The position numbers and the translations under genes were made by a program. Of a stretch of 64,000 nt of DNA, positions 1 through 11,033 are shown one piece after another. The DNA is from Cryptomeria japonica (taxonomy: Eukaryota; Streptophyta; Pinopsida; Cupressales; Cupressaceae): NCBI RefSeq assembly GCF_030272615.1, contig NC_081411.1, forward strand, positions 152,819,971 to 152,883,970, in the 5' to 3' direction. How positions within the stretch are numbered: position 1 is the first letter of the stretch; each line of letters begins with the position of its first letter. Under the pieces are notes generated by a model. It did no database searches. It had not been told where the DNA came from and saw only the letters and a program-made list of their open reading frames with translations.

Positions 1-55
1 CTACCGGTGACAAGATCTTCCTCAAGCTGTTAGGCTTTTGAAAATAGAGGACCAG

Positions 56-67
56 GCTCTGATACCA
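56..67 (-). other. Primer-binding site, initiator-Met tRNA type
   Basis: GCTCTGATACCA on the plus strand is the complement of TGGTATCAGAGC, the classic plant copia PBS matching the 3' end of initiator tRNA-Met. It lies two bases inside the LTR edge at 70, which fixes the element orientation as minus. Confidence 0.9.
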
Positions 68-69
68 AT

Positions 70-865
70 TGTTAGGATTCCCAAAGATACTAAGAGGGGG
101 GGGTGAATTAGTGTCTAACCGGTATGTCAAATTACTTGATTTAAAACATGAAAAGCTTATTAAAAGTGAGTACCGATAAACTAGAAATAATGTAGTAAAT
201 AAGAACAATAACAACAACATGAGAAGCACACCATAACACAGTATTTTAATGAGGAAACTTGGTGTGGGAAAAACCTTGGTGGGATTTTTGACCCACAATA
301 TTCGCTTACTGGCCAATAAGGGAATATTACTCTTACAATAGGGGCCTGCACATGTAGGAAGGCCAAGTGCCTAGAGCTCACTACTCAATTACAAAAGAAG
401 TCACACTAACTTACAAAATGGATTATATAAATCCAATGTCTTATATTGCTTCAGATCAGCATCTGCTATGCCAGATTCAGTATCGGTTTAAGCTCTACTA
501 CAACATAAACCTTTAACCAATAATTCGCATATGAGGTCTGCTATTACTTTTCCATACTTCACATCCTATCTCATCTCTACAAAATGATCTACAATGATCT
601 CATCCATATATGAGTCATATTACAATCCACCATGTTGGCTTACAAAAGATTTTACAATTAATTACAAAATATATTAATACAAAATTGTTGTCGGCTAGGA
701 TGCTGATATTCTTCCTTTTGCTGTCGGTGTTCTGTATGCCAGTGTAGAGTCTGCCAATGTCGGTGCCTGTGTCTACCTACCGGTATCACATGATTGCAAG
801 GTTGCCATCAATGACAATACCTTTAATCACCTACAATTTCTCATTGGAGTGTGCATTTCCCAACA
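70..865 (-). repeat. 5' LTR of D-family element
   Basis: This 796-bp LTR reads TG...CA on both strands: TGTTAGG at the left, CCCAACA at the right. It aligns block by block with 54264-55062 and with the inverted sequence of 32140-33002, including the CCTGCACATG...GGCC palindromic patch at about 340-363. The short ORFs inside it are not genes. Confidence 0.85.
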
Positions 866-1942
866 CCAAGAGCTTGGTATGAGATGTTACACTCATATCT
901 ACTAAGCGTAGAGTTCAAAAGAACCAGTGATAATAGTAACCTATATCTGAAGAATGGAGCTGAAGGAAAACACCTAATTGCTGAGATCTTTGTAGATGAC
1001 ATCATCTTTGGGAGAGATGATGAGATGAGCAGAATATTTGTAGACCAAATGCAACAATAATTTGAGATGTCAATGATTGGCGAGATAAAGTTCTTTATTG
1101 GCCTGCAAGTCTCTCAATTAAAGAATGGCATCTTCATCAGTCAGACTAAGTACGTAAGAGAAATTCTATTTTTTTTTGGAATGGAAGATTGCAGACCTAT
1201 TGGAACTCCAATGGTTACAGGTTGCAAGCTATCTAAACATGATGAGGCTAAAGAAGTAAACAAGATACTTTACTGGTCCATGATCAGTAAGTTAAAGTAT
1301 GGATTACATAGCAAACCAGACATAGCACAAGCTATTGGCTTGGTTGCCAGATTTTCTGCAAACCTGAAAGAGACTCACATGATGGCCGTCAAAAGGATAT
1401 TCAGATACCTAAAGGGGACTGATGAGTATGGTTTCTGGTATCAACACAAGGGAGACTTTAGTTTAAGTTTCTTCACTGATTTAGATTGGGCTGGAAACAT
1501 TGATGACAGGAAGAGCACCAGTGGAGGTGCATTCTTTCTTGGAGACAAGATTGCATGTTGGACAAGTAAGAAACAAAACTGCATTTCTCAATCCACAACT
1601 GAAGCCGAGTATGTAGCTGTTGCAATCAACTACACACAGATAGTTTGGATCAAGCAACTGCTAGAAGGAATACAAGAAAAAGTGGTTGGAATGGTAGTGA
1701 TTCATTTTGACAACACCAGTGCCATTGACATATCCAATAACCCAATGATGCACTCCAAAACGAAGCATATAGCCATCAAATATCACTATCTAAGGGAATG
1801 AGTTCAAGAAAAGGAAGTGATGTTGGAGTACATACCAGCAAAAGAGCAAGTGGTTGATATCTTCACCAAGCCACTACAAAAGGACACCTTTGACTATTTC
1901 AGAGGTAAGTTGGGGGTTATGCCCCTCCATTCAGCAAAGTAA
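866..1942 (+). pseudogene. Copia element A: C-terminal RT and RNase H remnant
   Basis: This is the 3' part of a Ty1/copia pol polyprotein, which copies element RNA into DNA in cytoplasmic particles. It starts abruptly at PRAWYE inside the RT because the D element is inserted there. FVDDIIFG, the RT catalytic motif, is at about 988-1011. IFISQTKYVREIL and the RNase H signatures DRKSTSGGAFF, QSTTEAEYVA and HSKTKHIAIKYHYLRE follow, and the usual copia terminus (IFTKPL, then RGKLGVMPL) ends near 1942. It is broken by an in-frame TAA at 1058-1060 and a TGA at 1799-1801. Protein and downstream LTR match element C (56183-62334), so both belong to one family. Confidence 0.9.
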
Positions 1943-2265
1943 GCAAACAAGGTTCTACATCAATCTGGTATGATTTCAAGATTTTTTTAAAAAACAACTA
2001 GATTGATGAGTGTGGACTACTCCAGTTAGGGGGAGAAGTCTTGTAAGTGTTCAGAAAGGACTCTTTGGCATTGTTGTCAAAGGGAAAGATATGATTAAAG
2101 TGCTTGAGCAATGGCAGATAGTGATTGAGCTAAAGTTGCTGTATTGGAGTATGACCAGTGACAGAGGGATATATTCATCACTTAGGGCATTATGACTGGA
2201 TTGGTACATAGATGAAGAAATATGCATCTAATTAGCTAGAGTTTGAAGTGCTTTCCATCAATGCC

Positions 2266-2277
2266 AAAGGGGGAGAT
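2266..2277 (+). other. Polypurine tract of copia element A
   Basis: AAAGGGGGAGAT lies directly before the LTR start TGTTGG. The same PPT occurs in element C (60701-60712), in element B before 15336, and inverted in D (49336-49349). The 1943-2265 stretch between the RNase H stop and the PPT is the untranslated 3' end of the element. Confidence 0.85.
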
Positions 2278-3943
2278 TGTTGGATTGTTGGCATTGACAA
2301 AACCGGTCAATCTAGAGAACCGGTAAAACATACCGGTGAAGACACTAACCGGTGAAGTGGTATAGGTAGAGTGGTGTTGCTTTTCAGTAAGAAAAATTGA
2401 TGACTTACAATACATGGAAACAATGTTGGTATTGAATGATCAAAGGTTGAATCAGCTCAAGGAAAGATAAACTAAGCCAACTGGTCTATCATTCAGGAAG
2501 ATCGGTCACTTTGATGATTGTGAAGTCACAAAAGGTGACTTAGGCAAGAAAACTTGTTTGTTTAAACAAACCGATAACTCATTGGTAAACAAGGGAAGAG
2601 ACTTGGTGCTAGCACAACAAACCGATAATCAAAGGACAAACTAGTAATAGAAGTGTAGTGGCATATCGGTACACCGATATGATAGAAGAAAGATAGGCGA
2701 TCACCATAAATATCAGAGCGGTGATCGGTTATTTAGTTACAATGGCAAAGGATGAGTTGGTGAGCTTGTGTCTACGCCAAATCATAAGTTGGTAAGGTCA
2801 ACTTTCAGTTATCATGCAGTCAAACATGATTACATGTGGATTTTATGGTTCACACTTATTTGGCTGAACACGACTCAAAAGTTTCTATCTTTGGGAGATG
2901 TGGTGGAAGAATTGGTTGAAGACTTGGAAAAATTGCTGTAAGGCACGCAGAGAAAGAGTGGGAGATTTTGAATTTGAAATCTTCCAAAATCCATGATTGG
3001 TTTGATTGAGAGAATGCCTGAAGGTGTTGACAGAAAATGTATAAAGTGTTCTTGATGTTCATTCAAAATGTTTTGATCGTGAAACTTGCAATAAGGAGAA
3101 TTTGTTGAAGGTGATCCAAAGTGAAGAGTAGAGAGAGAGGAAGTGCTAAAAGGTATTAGCACAGTAGAGTGTGTTTGAAGTAGATCAACTAAGTGCAAAG
3201 TTGAGATACAGTGAACTGGAAGTGTGCACAACCGAAGATTAGAGGACCGATAGCGTGCAGAGCCAAAGGTCAGGGGACTAACAGAGTGCAAAGAAAACGG
3301 TCTAAGGATCAATACAGTGCAGTGTTGAGGGATAGGTGACCGACTGAGTGAAGAACCAAAGGTGTAAGAAGAAAATCAGTGTTGTGTAGAGAAGAAACAA
3401 CCTGTGTGTATTGAGTGTGATGCATTGAGATCTGATCAAGCTATTAGTAGCTAATTCAACAAATCATCCATCTATTGCTTTCTATCAACTTGAACTTAAA
3501 TCCCTTAACCAGGTGGACTTTAATAGGTCCCTATTGTAAAATCCCTTAACCGGGTGATATCCTAACTGATGTTCTAAGTCCTCTAACCAGACTACCTTTA
3601 ACAAGGTAAAGGCACTAACCGACCTTGATCAAAATCCCTTAACCGGGTGGCACCTAATAGTGTCTTTGTAATCTCCTAACAAGGATGGTTCCTCATAGGG
3701 TGTACTTCATAAGAGTACAAATTTTGTGAGTTCCTACTCACACCGTGGTTTTCTCCCTTTTGGGTTTCCACGAGATAACTCCTTGTTGTCACTGTCAACT
3801 TTTCATGCTTGCATATTTTACTTCAGTGATTAAGTATATTGTTGGATCTTAGATTAATGCAGATTTAAGATAAAAATTAAATTGTGAAAATTTGATTAAG
3901 TGCTGATTCACCCCTCCCCTCTTAGCACTGGTTGGGACTGACA
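2278..3943 (+). repeat. 3' LTR of copia element A
   Basis: The LTR is about 1.67 kb, starts TGTTGG after the PPT and ends ...TTGGGACTGACA. It starts with an apparent 8-base duplication (TGTTGGAT before TGTTGGCATTGAC). It aligns along its length with the element C LTR (60713-62334): the ACCGGT-rich start, a run of degenerate ACAGAGTGCAGAGCC units (about 3225-3360), repeated AATCCCTTAACCGGGTG blocks (about 3500-3660), and the end motif CACCCCTCCCCTCTTAGCAC. Shadow ORFs inside it are not genes. The 5' LTR lies outside the window. Confidence 0.85.
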
Positions 3944-4211
3944 ATGTGAACCTGTAGCAAGTACTAGGGTTGAACGGTGATTAGGGTATGTTCAACCAGT
4001 TTAGCATTAAATGTACTTGGTAAAAGATAAATAAACAGGTGTTTTATAGTCTCATTTTTCACTTAGCATTTTCAAGAGCACATTTGGAGAGTGACAGAAA
4101 CATAGAAGAGAATTTGATTGCTACTTTGGGGAAGTTGATAGCAGATTGTGAAGATTTGTGGAAAAGTGAATCAATGGAAGAGCATTCAGATCGAAAACCC
4201 TAGTTGTGGAG
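3944..4211. other. Unclassified spacer between copia A and copia B
   Basis: These 268 bases lie between the end of the A LTR and the first recognisable integrase codons of B. I see no ORF or known element signature. It may be host DNA or decayed B sequence. Confidence 0.4.
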
Positions 4212-4510
4212 AAGTTTGATGCTTTCAACAAGTTTAAGGCATTCAAAGCCTTAGTGGAGAAAGAAATCGGTAAGAACCTAAAGTGCCTGAGATTTGACCG
4301 AGGTGGAGAATTCACATCAACTAAATTTGTGAAATACTATGATGAGAATGGAATTAAGAGATAACTATCTGCACCAAGGACACCACAACAGAATGGGATT
4401 GCAAAAAGGAGGAACTGGACCATAGTTGAAGCAACAAGAACAATATTGATACAAGGGGATGTACCTAAAATGTTTTGGAGAGAAGTAGCCAACACTGCAG
4501 TATACACAAT
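4212..4510 (+). pseudogene. Copia element B, part 1: integrase fragment
   Basis: The translated frame carries the end of a copia integrase core. The motif LRFDRGGEFTS holds an acidic residue of the DDE triad, followed by a PRTPQQNG-type motif and then DVPKMFWRE. One in-frame TAA interrupts it where family members have an RQ or RK junction. The fragment is 5'-truncated: gag, protease and the HHCC domain are absent. At 4511 it is cut by the G1 insertion and resumes at 12846, so 4212-4510 and 12691-15335 are two parts of one element. Confidence 0.85.
4356..4510 (+). repeat. 155-bp duplicated copia B segment, left copy
   Basis: This segment, from AAGAGATAAC to TATACACAAT, is repeated at 12691-12845 on the other side of G1 with three base differences. 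Both copies share the same in-frame stop, so the duplication occurred after B had already decayed. It is far longer than the usual 5-bp LTR-element target duplication. Confidence 0.95.
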
Positions 4511-4942
4511 TGTGTGGGAGAAAAAGTGACACTAAGCAAACATGCCCTATTCTCACTTTCAACCACACACTTGTGGAATATGAAAGAGCCTAGAGGTATC
4601 ACACAATTGGCTACTTCTTCTTGTGGAAGAGAGAGCCACGGGCTACCTATTAGGATTTCTATTCCTTTGTTGTAATTGAAAGATAAAATAATGCAAGTTC
4701 AATCCCTAACCCCAAAGTGCAAGTATGAACTAATAACAAGATTGCAGAATTGAACTTAAACAATGGAAAGCTGTAAATACAAAGATAAGACAAGAATGAA
4801 AATGTGTAACCGGAGTCAAAATCTGAGTGGAAATGTTCAGGACGGGGGCGCGGGCGCCACTGTCCTGATTTTGCACCTGAAACTGCACCTGAAACTGTTG
4901 TTTTGCACTCTGGAAAACTGTCGGAAATGTTGTCTGTCAGGA

Positions 4943-5031
4943 GGACCAGGGCGCCCAGCGCCCTTGTCCCAGGGACCAGGGTGCCTAGCGCCCTTGTCCT
5001 GGCAGGACCAGGGTGCCCCACGCCCCTGTCC
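4943..5031. repeat. Three tandem GC-rich hairpin units in G1 LTR
   Basis: Three units start at 4943, 4973 and 5005 (spacing 30-32 bp). Each begins GGACCAGGG(C/T)GC and ends GCCC(T/C)TGTCC, so each can fold into an imperfect stem with a very short loop. The same array is at 11466-11553 in the other LTR, and related arrays occur in G2. Confidence 0.8.
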
Positions 5032-5639
5032 TAGTCTTCTGCTCTGAAACTTGGTGTGAAGTTCGGTCTCCGTCTGCTTCTTCCGGATCTGTAACCTGCG
5101 GCGTCGTCCGAGTCCCGAAACCTGCACTTATATCTGAAAAGGGTATGGGTGGCTATATAGGGTTTTGCCTTAGTCAAACCCCCACTTTGGTGATTTCCAC
5201 CTCCACGAATAGCCAAGTTGTATTGTAAAAAGTATTGTGTGTGCAGACCTAGTGTGTGTGCAAGGTCCTTAAATGCAAGAAAGCAAACTAGAGCAACCTA
5301 GAAAGTAAACCCTAATTGCTTGTAAATGATAATGTAAATGCTCTAAATCAAGATGCAAAGTGATCTAAAGCATGAATAAAGGATATATTGAAGCTTATGC
5401 AAAGACATGAAAACAACATGAAATCATACCCAACCCTTAAGGGAGGAGTACAAGCCAATCTTCAGTCGGTAATCTCCTATTGTTCTTCAATGTCTCCCAA
5501 GCCCTAAATGAATGAAATTGATGAATGCTTGATGGATGGATGTTGAATGTTATTGAAGTCTTTAAAGATCCACTCTTTCGCTGCATAGAAGGTCCTCCAA
5601 AGCCAAAATTCATATTCTTTCAAATGAAGAAAGAGAGCT

Positions 5640-5647
5640 CTTATATA
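5640..5647 (-). promoter_or_regulatory. Candidate TATA box in G1 LTR
   Basis: The minus strand reads TATATAAG about 525 bases into the LTR in element orientation. Position and sequence fit an RNA polymerase II promoter for the LTR, but no transcription start can be read from sequence alone. Confidence 0.5.
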
Positions 5648-5770
5648 TGAAACCCTAGGTCTTAATTTCAACTTTTGGCCGACCTAGAGATTGAATATCC
5701 CACCAATTTCTTGGGGTTAAGCTTTATTTTATGATTGGATCGCGCTCCTAAAATTTCGGGAAAAATGTCC

Positions 5771-5803
5771 GGGACCATGTTGCACTCCAGGCGCCATGGT
5801 CCC
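5771..5803. repeat. GGGACCATG/CATGGTCCC palindrome with conserved loop
   Basis: Two perfect 9-base arms enclose a 15-base loop containing TGCACTCC and GGCGC. The right-hand flank GACAACTTTT is shared with G2 hairpins. The counterpart in the other G1 LTR is 12294-12326. Confidence 0.85.
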
Positions 5804-6168
5804 GACAACTTTTCACCAAATTTTCAGGGCCGTCAGATATGATGATTTTAGAGAGAATCCCGAAGTTACAGCTAATTCCGAGATGTTTTGACCCCCGAAA
5901 TCAAGCCCCCAAGTTCAAAATAGGACCTAATCAGGGTTTTTGATTAAATGATGTATTGGAGGAATAAAATGAAAAGGGCACACTTTAATGAAAGGGCCCA
6001 ACTTTATGATGTAGGAGATGATAAAATAGGACCTTAGACCTAATTAATTTAATTAATTAAGTGCTAAAGGGGAAATGCAATGCAAAATACAAAATGCGCC
6101 AAGGCAGGTGCTAAACTAGGAGTGAAATTGTACCACCCTAGCAAGTGCGTACAATTTACGACGCTACA

Positions 6169-6185
6169 TTTAGCCCCCACTTTAG
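6169..6185 (-). other. Polypurine tract of G1
   Basis: On the minus strand this reads CTAAAGTGGGGGCTAAA, immediately followed by LTR start TGTAGCG. G2 carries the identical 17 bases at 24091-24107. Confidence 0.9.
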
Positions 6186-7769
6186 CGGTCATATGAACAC
6201 TACGTGCATATGCAAGCTAAAGTACAGAAAAGTAAACATTATTTGAAAAAGGATATATCCATAAGTCTGTCGAACGAAGCCCCCAGCGGTATCTGCAGTA
6301 CACAGTTAGGAACCGCACCCTACAAAACACACGTTAGATCACAAAATCACCTAATGCTTACTAAGGAAGGTGATGAAAATTTGAGGGTAGCTATATGCCC
6401 CCCCTGTTTCGGCTTGCTAATTTTAGTGAGTTGAAACAGGGTATCATGTTTACCACTTCGAATTGTTAAAGAATATTGATGACAAATGCTCACAAGAAGA
6501 TTTGATATGAGATCAAAAACTAATGGAGAGTCATTTGGTAAGAAAGAGGACTAAATCTCAATTCCAACACAACAAAGAGTGTGAGGTTTTGAGAGTTCTC
6601 TAACACAAGATGAAGGATGTAAACATGGACTTCTCGCCCCTAGATCTTGTCTAGGTGATCCATGGGAAAAAGGACATGGAAAACTAGCCCCTAGAGTCTG
6701 TCTAGGTGATCCATGTAAGGGAGGAGAGTGAGAAAGTCTAGCCTTATGCCGCTAGTTCCACTCAACCTCGTGCATGTGTGTGTAAGTGAGGTTAGAAGCA
6801 TCTCATAGGAGTCTATGCCCGAGTATGCTACAACCTGTATATGTATAGTACAAAAGCGTGACATCTCGCTCTAAGAGTCTGTGCTCTGGTTCCGAGAATA
6901 ATCACCTTGCATAAAAGAAAAATGGAGACATCTCGCTCTAAGAGTCTGTGCTCTGGTTCCGAGAATGACCCATTGCTCAAAAAGTGTAATGTTTATGTCA
7001 TAAGAAAATTAGAACAAGGATACCTACCTTCATCACAAAAGAAGATACCCCAAAAATGCAACAATGTCATAGATCCAAGCAAGAGAGTTTTGCACTCTTT
7101 AAGCAAGGATAAGATAGTTGAAAAGGGATATCTTGTAGTATGTGTAAAGGAGATCCTTAGAGGAGAAGAGACCTTTGTACAAAAGACACCTATCCCAAAG
7201 AGGAATTGTCTTAGACAAATATAACATCTTCTAGAATAAGACAAAGAAGAGAATAAGAATGCAATACTTCCTTCTTTTGCGAGGTGAAAGTGATTCTTAA
7301 TGAAGGATGACGCTCTTTTTAACCCAATTAGGAGAGTGAATTCATTATGGATGTATTTTACCAAGTGAAAAAGAGGTTGTAGTCAAGGACTTACACCTCT
7401 TGTAAGAGAGAACCCTTGAACAAACAACAACAAATGCGTACAAGGCATAACATCAAGTAATAAAGTCCACACCATCCACAAAATAGGAAAAAGTGGATCC
7501 TTAGATAAAAATAAAGAAAGATCATTGCCTCCCAAGGATAAGGACAATGAGAAGGACTTACACAATCTTCTAGGGAGAGATTTGGACATAAGCAAAAGAA
7601 GAGATGTATGAAATCATTCTTGTCCCCATAGGAACAAGAAAATTAGGCTATTATGTTGCTTCAAAAAATATGATTGCACTTGAAATTGTACCATCATGAA
7701 TGACAATGAGCCCCTAGTAAATGAGCTGCCAATGTCACATAATGATGAGCAACATAATAGCCATTAATG
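6186..7769 (-). other. G1 3' non-coding internal region (no pol found)
   Basis: This is 1.6 kb between the protease/G-patch ORF stop and the PPT, where a Ty3 element would normally carry RT, RNase H and integrase. I see only short ORFs in unrelated frames, a 40-bp direct repeat (6860-6966) and an approximate repeat of TCTAGGTGATCCATG (about 6648-6715). The region looks non-coding. Confidence 0.7.
6860..6966. repeat. Perfect 40-bp direct repeat, 67-bp period
   Basis: The 40 bases at 6860-6899, beginning GACATCTCGCTC and ending CCGAGAAT, are repeated exactly at 6927-6966. It lies inside the non-coding tail of G1. Confidence 0.95.
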
Positions 7770-9614
7770 TTATTTAAAGACATGATAGATTGAATGAGGT
7801 ATTTGAATATGACATGCTAAATGCTCAACTATAAGTGAGATCAAAAACATGTATAAAATGATAAAAATTGAAGAAGAAAAGTCACAAGAAATCTTAGAAG
7901 AGGGATGAGTGTAATTCATTAGAGCCTTATCCCTGGAGGAAAGGACTTTATGATGAATAGGAGATAAAGATTCATAAGTGGATTTAGAAATTTGAGGGGA
8001 GTCATAAAAAGATCTGTTCATCGCCAAGATTTCCTTATGAGGGGAATGAGAGTTGATAGGAGTAGAAGATGATTTAGTTGAAGTGAGATCATCATCACTA
8101 CTAAGTATAGCATTCACATTGAGAGATGGTCTTTTAGATGCTTTGGTATGTTTGCAGGGATTATAGCCGAGTCCAAAGGCATAATTGTGAAAATTAGTCT
8201 CTAGAGGAACTTTTATCCCTTGTTCATGAGCGCCACAACCATTTCCATGATACCCATGCTTAGCAAAAATGCGAAAACCACGACCATAACGATCAGCCAT
8301 TTCAGGAAGAGAAGGTGGTTTTTCATAAGACAAAGAATCAAATCCTTCAGAATTCGAAGTGTGAGGAGAAGAAGTTTGAGAAGCGGCCACAAAATTATTG
8401 CTCATAGGTTCAAGTAAGACTGACTGATCTCTAGTTTCTTCCTTCTTTTTACCTTTAAGATCTCTAGGAGGAACCCTATATTCACCTACAAAGGTGGGAT
8501 TAAAATCAAGGGATCCCCAATCGTCTTCTGTGAGAACCTTCTCAGGATCAAAAGCCTTTTCATGTGTAGACTCAAGTCGAGAAGGATCTTCTTCAGAAGC
8601 TTCAGACTCATCCAAAGAATTTTGATTATCAGAGGGTGATGATTCATCCATAGGTATCTTGTTTAACAAGTCATCACTAGAAGAGGAAGGCTTAGAAGAA
8701 CTCCCTTTGGAAGTAGATGTTTGCAAACAAGTTTGAAAATTAGTATCACCTATCAAGGTATATGTCTTATTGTTATAAATAAATTTAACTTGTCTATGCA
8801 ATGTAGAGGGGACAGCTTGCATACTGTGAATCCAAGGTCTCCCTAATAACAAGTTGTATGTTAGATTTCCCGACATAACATGGATAGGAGTAGACAAAGT
8901 AACAGGTCCCACTGTGATGGGTAAGGTGATAATACCTAATGAAGACTTAGCCACATTATCAAAGCCTCGAATGGGACGAGAGTCAGGCTCAATAAGGGAT
9001 GTATCCACATTCATCTTATGCAATAGATTAATGCTACACACATTAAGGCCAGAATCATTATCTACCAGTGTTCGTCTTATAGCAGTGTCATTTATGATAA
9101 CCACAATCATCAAGGGATCATATTGATGTTGAATTTCACTAGTAGGCAACTCATCTTGAGTAAACACAATTTGAGTTTTAGGATTCATCACAGAGTTAAC
9201 CAAAGACACTATATTACTAGATGTATTAGGCGGAGGAACATTCAAATCTTTCAAGGCATCTTGTAACATTCCATGATGAGCGGAAGAAGTTTGGATCAAA
9301 TCCCAAAGGGATATCTTAGCAGGGGTAGCTTTAAGTTGTTCTATGAGATCATATTCCTTACCAAGAACTTGTGAAATACGTGGAGCTTGAGGAAGAATAG
9401 GTTGGGAAGGAGGAAGTGAAGTTGGGATAACTAGAGGAGGATTAGGTTGCCTATTGTTTCTAGTATTATAAGTATGGGCAACCGCATGATAACTCTCTCT
9501 AGTCAATTGCTTAGCATACTCATAAGGGCTCTTAGAGGAATAACCTCCTTGCACAGTAATAACAGGTTTCTTAGGAGTGCAAAAAGAATCATTAGCATAA
9601 CCACCTTGAACCAC
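7770..9614 (-). CDS. G1 second ORF: Tat-type retropepsin plus G-patch-like domain
   Basis: This 614-aa ORF is the second half of the G1 polyprotein. Residues about 95-160 carry TPAKISLWDLI and an FTQDELP block, which in Tat/Ogre-type Ty3 elements precede the protease. Residues about 170-290 are retropepsin-like: the active-site region reads LVDNDSGLNV and the flap-distal motif LLLGRPWIHS is present. Residues about 440-490 (MADRYGRGF, then GYHGNG, HEQGI and FGLGYNP) resemble the Gly-rich G-patch of that lineage. The N-terminus has VQGGY repeats. The frame is open upstream to the TAA at 9681-9683, so the ATG at 9614 need not be the true start. RT and integrase are missing. Confidence 0.75.
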   Translation of the reverse strand: MVQGGYANDSFCTPKKPVITVQGGYSSKSPYEYAKQLTRESYHAVAHTYNTRNNRQPNPPLVIPTSLPPSQPILPQAPRISQVLGKEYDLIEQLKATPAKISLWDLIQTSSAHHGMLQDALKDLNVPPPNTSSNIVSLVNSVMNPKTQIVFTQDELPTSEIQHQYDPLMIVVIINDTAIRRTLVDNDSGLNVCSINLLHKMNVDTSLIEPDSRPIRGFDNVAKSSLGIITLPITVGPVTLSTPIHVMSGNLTYNLLLGRPWIHSMQAVPSTLHRQVKFIYNNKTYTLIGDTNFQTCLQTSTSKGSSSKPSSSSDDLLNKIPMDESSPSDNQNSLDESEASEEDPSRLESTHEKAFDPEKVLTEDDWGSLDFNPTFVGEYRVPPRDLKGKKKEETRDQSVLLEPMSNNFVAASQTSSPHTSNSEGFDSLSYEKPPSLPEMADRYGRGFRIFAKHGYHGNGCGAHEQGIKVPLETNFHNYAFGLGYNPCKHTKASKRPSLNVNAILSSDDDLTSTKSSSTPINSHSPHKEILAMNRSFYDSPQISKSTYESLSPIHHKVLSSRDKALMNYTHPSSKISCDFSSSIFIILYMFLISLIVEHLACHIQIPHSIYHVFK

Positions 9615-9680
9615 TAAGATAGGCTTATTTAAAGGTTGAGAATTTTGAGAAGGACAAGCACCTTGGACAGTGAAGAGAGG

Positions 9681-10910
9681 TTAGTTAGGTGTTTCATTCA
9701 CATGTATCAAATTGATTAAGGATGGTTTAGAGGAATGAACAAAAGTGTTGGAAGAATTATTGATAGTCTTCTCTTGCACTAAAATCTTATCACAGATTAG
9801 ATCAATTTTAGGAGAGAGACAAGGGATAGGCATTGATGTTCTAGTAGGAAGAGTAATACTAGGAAAGGTCATATCATCCTCTATCATCAAAGGATCTACA
9901 TGGGGAATAAACTCTCTAGGAGAAGGATCAACATTACTCTCTAAAGTCTCACTTTTGAGAGGGAGATCTTTGAAAGAGATGTTAACCGTTTTGCTTTGAA
10001 CTAGGGTTTCCTTATGAGTAGAACCAAGTTGAGGAGAGGGAGAATAATTGAGATTCAAGGAAGGTGAGAAACTATCAAGGGAGTTTTCAATCTTGATTTC
10101 ATCCCCTTTGGCCAGGGTTCTCTCATGGGATAGAGAATAATCTACACCTTCTTCTAATGGTTCATCCCAAATAGTGAAGTTGTTGAAAGGAATGTTTGAA
10201 GTATTGTCAATTTTGGGAGAGGAGATAACATTGTTTATTAATTCCTCATCCTTAGGAGGGAGAGCATCAATAGATGTGTTAAACTCATCCTCTTTCCTCA
10301 AAATATTTTCAATATGATCTTTATGGGAGAGAGAATTAAGGAAATTGCTTATTATTTCATCTTCTTTCTCTAAGGGATGCTTATGGGTAAGACCAACTTT
10401 AGGAGAAGGGTAAGCATTTACCATTAATTCATCATCTCTAGTGGGAATTTTGTTGGAAAAGGAAAGGCCATCACTAGGAAATGTAGGGATAATGCCATCT
10501 TCTTGCACAAAAGGATCCTCATGAAGGGAGTGTTTTTTAGGGGACACAAAGGCATCAAGGGCATCATTCAACAAAGCATGATCATATCTATTAAAAGGTT
10601 TATCTTTTGATTCAAAAGGAGATATCTCTTCATAGAGGGGATCATTGAAAACAACCATGTTACTAGATTTAGTGGAAAAGCTGATAGGAATGTACCCTTG
10701 AGAGGAATCATTCGACTTATCTTTCTCATCACAATGAAATGGCATAGTAACAATGTTTATGAGTTTTTGGTAAAATGAAGGTTTGGTATATTTAGGTTTC
10801 AAAAATTCATCTAAAGCTTCATCTAACTCATAATCATCACAAATATGAACATCTTGCAAATAAAAATTTGACATTTTGAAATTGCATAAAATTTTAAACA
10901 CACAATGCAA
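9681..10910 (-). CDS. G1 first ORF, unrecognised acidic repeat-containing protein in gag position
   Basis: This 409-aa ORF starts about 100 bases downstream of the PBS, where gag should be. An alternative start is the Met at residue 13. I do not recognise a gag domain or zinc knuckle. The protein is acidic and Ser/Pro-rich and contains degenerate repeats built from SPK, THK-P and EDE. It ends at TAA (9681-9683), after which the same frame stays open into the protease ORF, so the two may be one polyprotein split by a single stop. Function is inferred only from position. Confidence 0.6.
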   Translation of the reverse strand: MHCVFKILCNFKMSNFYLQDVHICDDYELDEALDEFLKPKYTKPSFYQKLINIVTMPFHCDEKDKSNDSSQGYIPISFSTKSSNMVVFNDPLYEEISPFESKDKPFNRYDHALLNDALDAFVSPKKHSLHEDPFVQEDGIIPTFPSDGLSFSNKIPTRDDELMVNAYPSPKVGLTHKHPLEKEDEIISNFLNSLSHKDHIENILRKEDEFNTSIDALPPKDEELINNVISSPKIDNTSNIPFNNFTIWDEPLEEGVDYSLSHERTLAKGDEIKIENSLDSFSPSLNLNYSPSPQLGSTHKETLVQSKTVNISFKDLPLKSETLESNVDPSPREFIPHVDPLMIEDDMTFPSITLPTRTSMPIPCLSPKIDLICDKILVQEKTINNSSNTFVHSSKPSLINLIHVNETPN

Positions 10911-11012
10911 AGAAAAACACTTTTTTTTTTCTTTTTAATGAAAATGAAATGAAAACACACTAAATCTAGATCTAGATCTAACAAATGCAATGCAAGAGGA
11001 AGCAATGATAGA

Positions 11013-11030
11013 TTCACGTCGGGTTCACCA
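11013..11030 (-). other. Primer-binding site of G1
   Basis: On the minus strand this is TGGTGAACCCGACGTGAA, three bases inside the LTR end. G2 has exactly the same PBS (18768-18785). The leading TGG complements a tRNA CCA end; I could not assign the tRNA with confidence. Confidence 0.8.
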
Positions 11031-11033
11031 AAA

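Larger units (their letters stand above)
1..865 (-). mobile_element. D-family LTR retrotransposon, 5' end only (body outside window)
   Basis: This is the 5' end of a minus-strand LTR element whose body runs off the left edge. It comprises an LTR at 70-865, a PBS complement at 56-67, and leader sequence at 1-55 that matches the leader of the D element near 54200-54250. On the right it stops exactly where a plus-strand copia RT coding sequence begins at 866, so it is inserted inside copia element A. The second target-site copy cannot be seen. The family is the same as 48726-55062 and the solo LTR at 32140-33002, judged by near-identical LTR blocks such as GGGGCCTGCACATG followed by an AGGAAGGCC-like tail. 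Confidence 0.85.
4511..6168 (-). repeat. 3' LTR of G1 (left)
   Basis: This 1658-bp LTR reads TGTGTGGG at its left edge and ends CGCTACA at its right edge, next to the inverted PPT. It is nearly identical to 11034-12688. It contains three tandem GC-rich hairpins (4943-5031), another GC-rich hairpin (4840-4865) and a GGGACCATG...CATGGTCCC palindrome (5771-5803). The 4659-5228 ORFs on either strand are shadows in this GC-rich patch, and each is repeated in the other LTR. Confidence 0.9.

Noticed and set aside
4659-5228. Overlapping ORFs on both strands (94-120 aa) repeated at 11182-11739
   Set aside because: They lie in the GC-rich hairpin part of both G1 LTRs, on both strands, and simply follow the absence of stops in GC-rich DNA.
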